Source: an uncultured Candidatus Melainabacteria bacterium
GTDB taxonomy: Bacteria; Cyanobacteriota; Vampirovibrionia; Gastranaerophilales; Gastranaerophilaceae
Assembly: GCA_947525005.1 (NCBI GenBank)
Contig: CANNUY010000004.1
Coordinates: 62,001-126,000, forward strand
Length of the DNA: 64,000 nucleotides
Direction: 5' to 3'
The notes beneath the pieces were generated by a model that worked only from the letters and a program-made list of their open reading frames with translations, made no database searches and was not told the origin of the DNA. The translations under genes were made by a program, and so were the position numbers. Below, piece after piece: positions 44,312 to 52,528 of the stretch (position 1 is its first letter; each line of letters opens with the position of its first letter).

Positions 44312-46481
44312 TTTCGTTATTTTTATTTTGTTCTAGCTGTTTTACTTTAGCCTCAAAATCACTATCCATAGGACTATTTACTATTTTTGTACCATCTAAT
44401 TGATTAACAATAGCTTGATGATATTTAATTCTATTATGTTGCATACCTCTCAATATTCTATTAAAGGTAGTTGCAATAACTTTTAAATCCTTTAATGTAA
44501 GTGGACAATCTGAGAATTGACCATCATTCAAACGCTCTTTTATAATTTTATCAATAATTGCTTCAATTTCTTCATTAGAAGGTGTTTTAAGCGACCTAAC
44601 AGCCGATTCAACAGCATCAGCAATCATCAGAATTCCAGTTTCTTTCATATTAGGTTTAGGACCTGTATATCTGAATTGATCCTCTTTTACGTTTTCTATA
44701 CCCTCTTCTGCAATAGCTTGATTGTAGAAATAACTAGCCAAACCTTCACCGTGGTGTTGCAAAATAAATGCATGAATAATTGTTGGTAAATGATATTCTT
44801 TTGCAAGTTCAACCCCGTCTTTTGGGTGAGCTGTAATAACCATTTTACTTAATCTTGGATTAAGTTTTGTATGAGGGTTTTCAATTCCAAAATAAGATTG
44901 GTTTTCAACAAAGAATAATGGTCTTTTTAATTTCCCAATATCGTGATAAAAAGAACCTACTCTTGCTAAAATAGGGTTTGCGCCAATAGCTTCAGCAGCA
45001 GCTTCAGCCAAATTTGATACCATCAAACTATGATGATAAGTACCAGGAGCTTCAAACTGTAAACGCTTTAAAAGAGGTTGATTATGGTCTGCTAATTCTG
45101 CCAATCCGTAAGGAGTTATTATACCAAACGAACTTTCTAATATTGGTAAAGTTCCAAGTGCAATAATTCCACTCAAAATACCATTTATGAAAATCAAACA
45201 TAAATCTCTCAATATCATTAAGTTATCAACATCAATCAAGAATTTTTCGAGCAAATAAATACACGCAACAATAATTACACCTGCTAGAGATATTTTTAAG
45301 CCTGTCAAAATCAAGTCAAAACGTCTTGAGAACTTAATTCTTGAAATAGCAATCATTGAAACAACATTTATAAAAATAAACGATGATGTAAACTCAATAC
45401 CGTAATGTAATCCAATGGTCAAAAGAGCAAGCATAAGCATAGAAGCAAAACCTGCAATTCTTGCGTTTGTAAAAATAGCCAAAATAATTATAAACGCAGG
45501 GAATGGCAAAATATACGGTGAAAAACCTGTTGGCATAGTAACCGACATTAAAGCAAGTAAAATAGCTAAAAATCCAGTTATAACCAAGTGATGAGAATCT
45601 AATAGTTTTCTATCAAAACTCTTTTCATATTGTAAAAAGATATATGTTGAAAACAAAACTAATAAGAAAATTCCCATAATTCCAGCGAAATTAAGTTCAA
45701 ATACGTTATATCCAGCTTCCCTTAAAGCATCTTTTTTAAGTTTAGTAACAGGTTCACCTTCAAAAAGAATCTTGTCACCTTTTTTGAATACTACTTCATA
45801 AGGCTTAACAGAGTTTTGAGCATTTTTCTTTGCAATTTCAGTTGCCAAATCATCTACAACAAGGTTTGGTGTGATGATTTCTTTAAGTAATGCTGTAATA
45901 ACTGTTACTTGGTTTCTTGGGGTGTTTGCAGGTATATTTCTTTGGATAAGCTTATCTAGTTTTTCATTTTCATAACTGCTTTCTGTTATACCAATATTCA
46001 AAACTTTAACTAAGGTAAGCTTTGCCTTATCAAACATTTTTTGTAAATCCTGTTCAGAAGCAAGTAAAAGATAGTTCGCAAGATATGCTTTTCTTGATTG
46101 ACTTTGAATATCAAATAACAATGATAACTCATCTTTTTTAGTTAAATCATTTACATTTTTGTTTCTTATTTGTTGGATTGAATTTTGTAAAGTATCAAGA
46201 TTTACTTTAATAAACTCGTCTTCTGCAGGAATTAAAATAGGTTCAATATTTTGTACGACATCTTGTCGATGTTGTTCAGTACGTTTTGTATCAATTACAG
46301 TAATATTTTTTTGAGCGATAATATCTTTTTTACTTATTCCATTTTCAATAATTCTTTGAAAGAAGAAATTTTGTGATGAAATAATTATAGTCATTATAAG
46401 AGAAAAGCAAATAAACAATAGAATATCAGTAACTTTGTATCCCTGTAGACGTTCTTTTATACGATTATATAATTCAAACAT
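44295..46481 (-). CDS. pgpH: 7TMR-HD family cyclic-di-AMP phosphodiesterase (PgpH-like)
   Basis: 728 residues: N-terminal membrane helix, an extracytoplasmic 7TMR-HDED domain at about 45-255, seven membrane spans at about 265-460, and an HD domain with HHSLMVSNLAEAAAEAIGAN, FYHDIGKLKRPLFF and HHGEGLASYFYN. PgpH homologues hydrolyse c-di-AMP, a regulator of potassium and osmotic balance. No c-di-AMP cyclase is in the window. First gene of the pgpH-ybeY-dgkA operon; Lys/Asn-rich C-terminal end. Confidence 0.92.
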   Translation of the reverse strand: MFELYNRIKERLQGYKVTDILLFICFSLIMTIIISSQNFFFQRIIENGISKKDIIAQKNITVIDTKRTEQHRQDVVQNIEPILIPAEDEFIKVNLDTLQNSIQQIRNKNVNDLTKKDELSLLFDIQSQSRKAYLANYLLLASEQDLQKMFDKAKLTLVKVLNIGITESSYENEKLDKLIQRNIPANTPRNQVTVITALLKEIITPNLVVDDLATEIAKKNAQNSVKPYEVVFKKGDKILFEGEPVTKLKKDALREAGYNVFELNFAGIMGIFLLVLFSTYIFLQYEKSFDRKLLDSHHLVITGFLAILLALMSVTMPTGFSPYILPFPAFIIILAIFTNARIAGFASMLMLALLTIGLHYGIEFTSSFIFINVVSMIAISRIKFSRRFDLILTGLKISLAGVIIVACIYLLEKFLIDVDNLMILRDLCLIFINGILSGIIALGTLPILESSFGIITPYGLAELADHNQPLLKRLQFEAPGTYHHSLMVSNLAEAAAEAIGANPILARVGSFYHDIGKLKRPLFFVENQSYFGIENPHTKLNPRLSKMVITAHPKDGVELAKEYHLPTIIHAFILQHHGEGLASYFYNQAIAEEGIENVKEDQFRYTGPKPNMKETGILMIADAVESAVRSLKTPSNEEIEAIIDKIIKERLNDGQFSDCPLTLKDLKVIATTFNRILRGMQHNRIKYHQAIVNQLDGTKIVNSPMDSDFEAKVKQLEQNKNNENGKNE

Positions 46482-46657
46482 TTAGCAAATCCTTTTTTAT
46501 ACTTATTATCACTATGTTGTACAATAAAATTGTATTTTATACAAGTATACCACTAATTGCTATTTTAGTGTCTAATTCCTAACAAAAATCAGCTTTTTAA
46601 AGGGTATTAATCATTTTGCATGTTTTTGATATAATACAATTAAAGAGGACAGTAACA

Positions 46658-47743
46658 ATGAAAGATATGCTAGATAAAATAAAACAGATAGAACAACGCT
46701 ACAACGAACTTGGCGTGACACTTTCTGATCCAGAAGTTATTCAAGATTATAACAAATTCCGAGATTTATCAAAACAAAGAAAATCAATGGAAGAAACAGT
46801 AGAATTATATTATGCTTGGCAAAAAGCAACAGAAGCCGTAAATGATGCGAAAGAAATCATACACGAAGAATCTGATGAAGAAATGAAATCGTTTATGAAA
46901 GCAGAAATGGAAGAAAACGAAGCAAAGATAGCAGAATATGAAGAAAAGATGAAAGTACTTCTTCTTCCACGTGACCCAATGGACGACAAGGATATTATGT
47001 TAGAAATACGTGGTAGTGCAGGTGGTGACGAAGCAAACATCTTTGCAGGCGACTTGATGAGAATGTACCTTAGATATGCTGACAAGATGGGTTGGCAAAC
47101 TCAAATTCTTAGTAAAACCGACTGTGAAGCAGGTGGTGTATCAGAAGTTATTATCTCAATGAAAGGTGATGCCATTTATTCAAGATTAAAATATGAATCA
47201 GGCGTACACAGAGTACAAAGAGTTCCTGTAACAGAATCACAAGGAAGGGTTCACACTTCAACAGCTACAGTTGCTGTAATGCCAGAAGTTGATGATGTTG
47301 ATGTTGAGTTAAATATGAATGATGTAGAAATATCTACAGCTCGTTCAGGTGGTGCAGGTGGACAAAACGTAAACAAAGTTGAAACTGCAGCTCGTGTATT
47401 CCACAAACCAACAGGAATTATGATATTCTGTACAGAAGAACGCTCTCAGCTTCAAAACAAAGAACGTGCTTTGCAAATCTTAAAAGCAAAACTTTATGAT
47501 ATGGAAGTACAAAAACAAATGAAAGAAATTACCGACTTAAGACGTTCTCAAGTTGGTACAGGTGATAGAAGTGAACGTATTAGAACATACAACTTCCCTC
47601 AAGGCAGATTGACTGACCACAGACTAGGTCAAAACCTTAATGTATGGACTGTTATTGACGGGGATTTAGATGAACTAATAAACCTTCTTATTGAATATGA
47701 CCAAAAACTTAAACTCGAAAAACTTGCAGAAACAGTAGAATAG
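46658..47743 (+). CDS. prfA: Peptide chain release factor 1
   Basis: 361 residues from ATG 46658 (AAGAGGAC upstream); an earlier TTG is spurious. RF1 reads UAA and UAG. Codon-recognition tripeptide PVT in RVQRVPVTESQGR, and the catalytic GGQ in SGGAGGQNVNKVETAAR. EIRGSAGGDEANIFAGDLMR is also conserved. An extended -10 (TGATATAAT, 46627-46635) precedes it. It is followed directly by ylxR-infB, so it seems to head a translation operon. Confidence 0.97.
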   Translation: MKDMLDKIKQIEQRYNELGVTLSDPEVIQDYNKFRDLSKQRKSMEETVELYYAWQKATEAVNDAKEIIHEESDEEMKSFMKAEMEENEAKIAEYEEKMKVLLLPRDPMDDKDIMLEIRGSAGGDEANIFAGDLMRMYLRYADKMGWQTQILSKTDCEAGGVSEVIISMKGDAIYSRLKYESGVHRVQRVPVTESQGRVHTSTATVAVMPEVDDVDVELNMNDVEISTARSGGAGGQNVNKVETAARVFHKPTGIMIFCTEERSQLQNKERALQILKAKLYDMEVQKQMKEITDLRRSQVGTGDRSERIRTYNFPQGRLTDHRLGQNLNVWTVIDGDLDELINLLIEYDQKLKLEKLAETVE

Positions 47744-47751
47744 AGGTAGCT

Positions 47752-47994
47752 TTGGTTAAACGAAAATGCATTGGTTGTGGACAACTCAAAGATAGTAAAG
47801 AACTTATCAAAATTACTAAAAATTTTCTTACAGGCCAAGTTAAAATAAACGAAAATTCAAAAATATTTGGTAGATCAGCATATCTTTGTTATAATAAAAA
47901 TTGTATAGAGCAGGCATTCAAGAAAAACAGATTGAACAAAGCTCTAAAATCCTCAGAGGATTTGAAAGGACTATTAGATGGACGGAAATATTAG
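47752..47994 (+). CDS. ylxR: YlxR family RNA-binding protein, TTG start
   Basis: 80 residues starting at TTG 47752 with GAGGTAG just upstream, eight bases after the prfA stop. RKCIGCGQLKDSKELIKITK and GRSAYLCYNKNC are the DUF448/YlxR signature; family members bind RNA and can regulate nearby genes, and commonly sit in nusA-ylxR-infB operons. It overlaps infB by 17 bp. nusA is not in the window: prfA takes its place. Confidence 0.87.
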   Translation: MVKRKCIGCGQLKDSKELIKITKNFLTGQVKINENSKIFGRSAYLCYNKNCIEQAFKKNRLNKALKSSEDLKGLLDGRKY

Positions 47995-50554
47995 AGTAAG
48001 TGAATTAGCAAAAGAACTAGGGTTAACGAGCAAAGAAGTTATAGAAAAGTTTGGACAACTATCTATACCTATCAAGTCGCATTCTAATGTTGTAACTCCA
48101 TTACAAGTGCAAAAATTGAAAGATTTTATCGCAGGTGGATCTAAATTGCCTAGCAAAAAACCAAAAGCATTTATTGTTAAAAAGAAGAAAAAAGAAAACT
48201 CTGTTCAAGAAACTACTTCAACAACTGAAAAACCACAAACAAATAAAGTTGAAAAAGTTGAAAGAATTGAACGAGTTCATAGAGTTGAAAAAGTTGAAAA
48301 AGTCGAAAAAACAGAAAATGTTGAGAAGGTAGAACACTCTGAAAAACCTGAAACAACTAGAAAGACTGTTGAAATCGTTAAGAAAGAGCCAAAAAGCAAA
48401 TTAGAGATTGTAAAACGAGCTCCTATAAAACGTGTAGAAATCGTTCAACAAGGCAACAAAGTTCAACAAAGACCTTTTAAGTCAAAAGACGGATTTAACA
48501 AAAGATCTGATGATAAAAAATCTGGTGACAACGAAAAATTCTCAAAAGACAATAAACCTAAAAAGCCTATTGAACGTCATATAATTCCTCAAGATATATA
48601 TGAAAATAAAGGTTTTTCAAAGAAAAAATCTACAGCTAATGACAAGAAGAAAACAAAAGATTACAATTCTAAAAAAGAAGAACAAGAAATGATTTCTTTA
48701 GAAAAAGCAGCTGCACAACACCACAAAAAGAAAGTTGCCAAAGAAGAAGTTGTAGAAGAAGTTAAATCTATAGTAGTAGATAGAGCTATGACAATCAGCG
48801 AATTAGCTGAAAAAATTCAAAAAACACCTGCAGACATCGTTAAATTTTTGATGTTTCAAGGTATTATGGCAACAGTAAACCAACTTATTGATGTAGATGT
48901 TATCAAAAAAGTCTGTGCAAATTATGAACTTGAGGTTCTTGATGAAGACTTAGACGCATTTATTGCAGAAGAAGAAAAGAAAGAAGAAATCAAGAAACAA
49001 TTAACAGATGTAGATAAAAAATTATTAAAGAAACGTGCTCCAGTTGTTAGTATCATGGGTCACGTTGACCACGGTAAAACTACATTATTAGACAGTATTC
49101 GAGCATCAAAGCACAAAATTGTATCAACAGAAGTTGGTGGTATAACACAGTCTATAGGTGCATACACAGTTTATCTTGACAACAAGAAAGAAAAGAAAAT
49201 TGTATTCGTTGATACTCCTGGTCACGAAGCATTTACAGAAATGCGTGCTAGAGGTGCAAAAGCAACAGATATTGCTATTTTGGTAGTTGCAGCAGATGAC
49301 GGTATAATGCCACAAACTATTGAAGCGATTAACCACGCAAGAGCAGCAGAAGTGCCTATCATTGTTGCTGTAAACAAGATTGATAAACCTGGGGCAGACC
49401 CTGATAGAGTACTTACACAATTAACAGAACACAATCTTATTCCAGAAGAATGGGGTGGTGACACAATTACAGTTAAAGTTTCAGCACTTCAAGGAACTGG
49501 TATAGATGAATTATTAGAATATATCTGGTTGTTAGCAGATATCAAAGAACTTAAGGCTAATCCTAAGGCAGAAGCGTCAGGGGTTGTAATTGAGGCTAAC
49601 CTTGACAAAGGTAAAGGTCCTGTGGCTACATTACTTGTACAAAACGGTACATTAAGAGCAGGTAATTGTATAGTAGTAGGAACTGCTTGTGGACGTGTAA
49701 GAGCGTTACTTTCAGACTCAGGCGAAAGATTAAAAGCAGCTGAACCTTCAACACCAGTAGAGGTACTTGGTCTTTCAGAAGTTCCATCACCTGGTGAATA
49801 TTTTGAAGTTGTTAAGAACGAAAAAGAAATGAAGGCTATTGTTGCAGATCGTCAAGAAAAAGAACGTGACAAGAGATTAGATGCGATGTTACCTGCACAT
49901 ATCAGACGTGAATCAGGAGCTAGTGATGATGATATTCCTCAATTGAATTTGATTATCAAAGCTGATACTTATGGTTCTGCTGAAGCTGTTTCACAAGCCA
50001 TTGCACAATTTGAATCAAAAGAAATTATGACAAAAATTATCCACGTTGGTGTTGGTGATATTTCAGAAGCCGATGTTATGTTGGCATCAGCATCAGGAGC
50101 ACTTATACTTGGATTTGGTGTAAAAGAAGATAACAATGCTCTTATTGCAGCAGAAAAAGAACAAGTTGTTATCAAGAAATACGATATCATTTATCAAATC
50201 TTAGAAGATATAGAAAAAACAATGATTTCACTACTTTCACCAGAAACAAAAGAAGTTGTTGTAGGTAAAGCAGAAATCAGACAAATCTTCACTATTGGTA
50301 AGACAACCAAAATTGCTGGTTGTTATGTTACTGAAGGTAAGATTAACCGTTCAAATAAAGCTACTCTTAAACGTGATGGCAAGGTTATCTTCACAGGTGC
50401 TATTGACCAGCTTAAGAGATTTAAAGATGACGTTAAAGAAGTTGCTCAAGGTTATGAATGTGGTATATCATTCGTTAAGTTCAACGATATTGCTGAGGGT
50501 GATATTATTGAATTCTCTACTACAGAAGAAATTGAACGTACTGAATTAGAATAG
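47978..50554 (+). CDS. infB: Translation initiation factor IF-2
   Basis: 858 residues. An IF2_N domain at the start (VSELAKELGLTSKEVIEKF), a highly charged region rich in VEKVEK repeats (about 65-130), a second IF2_N at about 270, the GTPase domain with GHVDHGKTT (about 356), DTPGHEAF (411) and NKID (465), then beta-barrel and C-terminal fMet-tRNA-binding domains. It places initiator tRNA on the 30S subunit and drives subunit joining. ylxR-infB-rbfA-truB is a classic operon. Confidence 0.98.
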   Translation: MDGNIRVSELAKELGLTSKEVIEKFGQLSIPIKSHSNVVTPLQVQKLKDFIAGGSKLPSKKPKAFIVKKKKKENSVQETTSTTEKPQTNKVEKVERIERVHRVEKVEKVEKTENVEKVEHSEKPETTRKTVEIVKKEPKSKLEIVKRAPIKRVEIVQQGNKVQQRPFKSKDGFNKRSDDKKSGDNEKFSKDNKPKKPIERHIIPQDIYENKGFSKKKSTANDKKKTKDYNSKKEEQEMISLEKAAAQHHKKKVAKEEVVEEVKSIVVDRAMTISELAEKIQKTPADIVKFLMFQGIMATVNQLIDVDVIKKVCANYELEVLDEDLDAFIAEEEKKEEIKKQLTDVDKKLLKKRAPVVSIMGHVDHGKTTLLDSIRASKHKIVSTEVGGITQSIGAYTVYLDNKKEKKIVFVDTPGHEAFTEMRARGAKATDIAILVVAADDGIMPQTIEAINHARAAEVPIIVAVNKIDKPGADPDRVLTQLTEHNLIPEEWGGDTITVKVSALQGTGIDELLEYIWLLADIKELKANPKAEASGVVIEANLDKGKGPVATLLVQNGTLRAGNCIVVGTACGRVRALLSDSGERLKAAEPSTPVEVLGLSEVPSPGEYFEVVKNEKEMKAIVADRQEKERDKRLDAMLPAHIRRESGASDDDIPQLNLIIKADTYGSAEAVSQAIAQFESKEIMTKIIHVGVGDISEADVMLASASGALILGFGVKEDNNALIAAEKEQVVIKKYDIIYQILEDIEKTMISLLSPETKEVVVGKAEIRQIFTIGKTTKIAGCYVTEGKINRSNKATLKRDGKVIFTGAIDQLKRFKDDVKEVAQGYECGISFVKFNDIAEGDIIEFSTTEEIERTELE

Positions 50555-50564
50555 GATAAAACAG

Positions 50565-50912
50565 ATGACACTAAGAAACGAACGTGTAAGAAAAGAACTT
50601 ATGAGAGAAATATCTGACATCTTGAGAAAGGAAGTCAGAGGATTAAGTGGGGTTGTATCCATCGTAAATGTAGAAGTTTCTCATGACAATTCTTATGCAA
50701 AAGTTATTTATAGCGTATTAGGTAATCCTGATGATATAGAAAAAGATAAAGAAATCATCGAAAAAAGTACGCCAAAAATCAGATACGAAGTAGGAAAACG
50801 AATTAGATTAAGACTTACTCCAGAATTAAGATTTGTATTCTCGGATTGTTTAGAACAAGGTTCACGTGTAACAGAGCTTATTAATAAGATTTCTAGAGGC
50901 GAAATCAAGTAA
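50565..50912 (+). CDS. rbfA: Ribosome-binding factor A
   Basis: 115 residues: NERVRKELMREISDILRKEV, VSIVNVEVSHDNSYAKVIYS and RIRLRLTPELRFVFSD, the KH-like fold of RbfA. It is needed for late 30S maturation and cold adaptation. Its TAA overlaps the truB ATG by one base. Confidence 0.95.
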   Translation: MTLRNERVRKELMREISDILRKEVRGLSGVVSIVNVEVSHDNSYAKVIYSVLGNPDDIEKDKEIIEKSTPKIRYEVGKRIRLRLTPELRFVFSDCLEQGSRVTELINKISRGEIK

Positions 50913-51775
50913 TGATTGGGTTCTTAAATGTTTATAAACCTGAAGGAAAAACATCACATGATGTTGTCGCTTTTTTGCGCCGAGTTACAAAGATAAAACA
51001 GATTGGTCACACAGGTACTCTTGACCCTTTTGCAGAAGGGGTTTTACCTATATGTATTGGTAAAGCTACACGACTTATTGAGTATTTAGAAGACGACAAA
51101 GCCTATGTTGGAACTTTTTGTTTTGGGAAATCAACTGATAGTTTTGATATAGATGGAGCTACTATAGAAACTTTTGCTGACAAGGTTTTAGAAGATGACA
51201 TTAAATTAGCTCTAAAATCATTTGAGGGAGAGATTGAACAATTACCACCTATTTATTCAGCAATTAAAGTAAATGGTAAAAAGCTATACGAATATGCTAG
51301 AGAAGGGGAAACTGTTGAAATTAGACCAAGAAAAGTTGTCATTGAAAAGATTGAATTAAAAAGTTTTGATTATAAAAAACAAGTTGCAGAAATATATATT
51401 AAATGTTCCAAAGGAACATATATTAGAAGTATTGCAAATGATTTGGGTAAAGCATTAAATAACGGTTGCTATTTGTCAAAGCTAGTAAGAGTTCAAGCTG
51501 GTCGATTTTTAGTAAATCAGACCACTAAATTAGAAGATTTTACAACATTAGATATTGTAAAAAAACATTTAATAAACCCTCTTGAATATTTACCACTACC
51601 AAAACAAGAATTAAACGAAATTGAATATAAACGAGCTATACACGGCATGCCTATTTATAATAGGATTGGGGTAACAGATGGAATTGTTATGTTAACCCAA
51701 TCAGATATACTTGTTGGCATAGCAAAAGTTACAGATACTGGATTAAAGATATCTAAAATATTAGTAACCGACTAA
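50912..51775 (+). CDS. truB: tRNA pseudouridine-55 synthase
   Basis: 287 residues. Catalytic Asp in HTGTLDPFAEGVLPICIGKA, KPEGKTSHDVVAFLRR at the start, LPPIYSAIKVNGKKLYEYAR and CSKGTYIRSIANDLGKAL. It makes Psi55 in the T-loop of tRNAs. The C-terminal part has a PUA-like stretch. It ends in a 4-bp overlap of stop codons with the convergent gene at 51772. Confidence 0.97.
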   Translation: MIGFLNVYKPEGKTSHDVVAFLRRVTKIKQIGHTGTLDPFAEGVLPICIGKATRLIEYLEDDKAYVGTFCFGKSTDSFDIDGATIETFADKVLEDDIKLALKSFEGEIEQLPPIYSAIKVNGKKLYEYAREGETVEIRPRKVVIEKIELKSFDYKKQVAEIYIKCSKGTYIRSIANDLGKALNNGCYLSKLVRVQAGRFLVNQTTKLEDFTTLDIVKKHLINPLEYLPLPKQELNEIEYKRAIHGMPIYNRIGVTDGIVMLTQSDILVGIAKVTDTGLKISKILVTD

Positions 51776-52443
51776 ATTTCATTAAACCCAGGAGAAGTGA
51801 TTGGTAATCCTTGATAACCTTTGTTTTGGTATACTGATTTTTTAATATATTGTGGAGAATTATGACCTTTTTCAAAGAGTTTCTTTAACGTATTTTCTCT
51901 TTTAACAAGAGGGTGCGTTTCAACATTTGAGTCAGGATAAATTGCTAATAAATCAATCCATACAACAGCTTCCATAGTCCAAGCATAAGTTTCTTCACTT
52001 AGAGAGTTGTATTCATCTTGATGCAATGCTTCGTGTGATAGTAACGCTGCAAGTGCTGCTGGTGGTGCGTTTTGATGTTTTGGATTGATATAAATATATA
52101 ATTTTTTTCTTTTTTTCCACCCAATCGCATCAAAATTCTCGTATGATTTATTAACCGTTGCTAGATTTTTAAATTCTATTTTTATTGGATAGCCTGTAAG
52201 ATTGTAACCAAGTATAGCCTTTCTAGAAAAATCACCATCAGTACCTTTTAACATATCAAGAGCTACCATTATCAACTGATTATTTGTTACAGTTTTATAT
52301 TCATCTGTAATATAGTCTATATATTCTTGTGTGAATTTTTTTGGTAATTTTACACTAGGAGGGACACCTTCTATTCTTCCAAACGCAAGAGTTGGCGATA
52401 TTGCTAATGAAAATATTGTCAATAATATAATAATTTTTTTCAT
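51772..52443 (-). CDS. Secreted HExxH putative zinc metallopeptidase
   Basis: 223 residues: signal peptide (MKKIIILLTIFSLAISPTLA), then a domain with ALLSHEALHQDEYNSLSEET, where HEALH is a HExxH zinc site and a Glu 11-12 residues on could be the third ligand. No named peptidase family recognised. Likely a periplasmic or secreted protein. An isolated gene, convergent with truB; its nearest same-strand gene is the YhaN-like one 85 bp upstream. Peptidase activity is inferred from the motif. Confidence 0.65.
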   Translation of the reverse strand: MKKIIILLTIFSLAISPTLAFGRIEGVPPSVKLPKKFTQEYIDYITDEYKTVTNNQLIMVALDMLKGTDGDFSRKAILGYNLTGYPIKIEFKNLATVNKSYENFDAIGWKKRKKLYIYINPKHQNAPPAALAALLSHEALHQDEYNSLSEETYAWTMEAVVWIDLLAIYPDSNVETHPLVKRENTLKKLFEKGHNSPQYIKKSVYQNKGYQGLPITSPGFNEI

Positions 52444-52528
52444 ATCTTTTTACCTTTTCTAAACTCTGTTCTTTATTTTCCCCATTTCTTAATATTATAA
52501 CTACATTTTATAAAAAGACAAAAATTTA

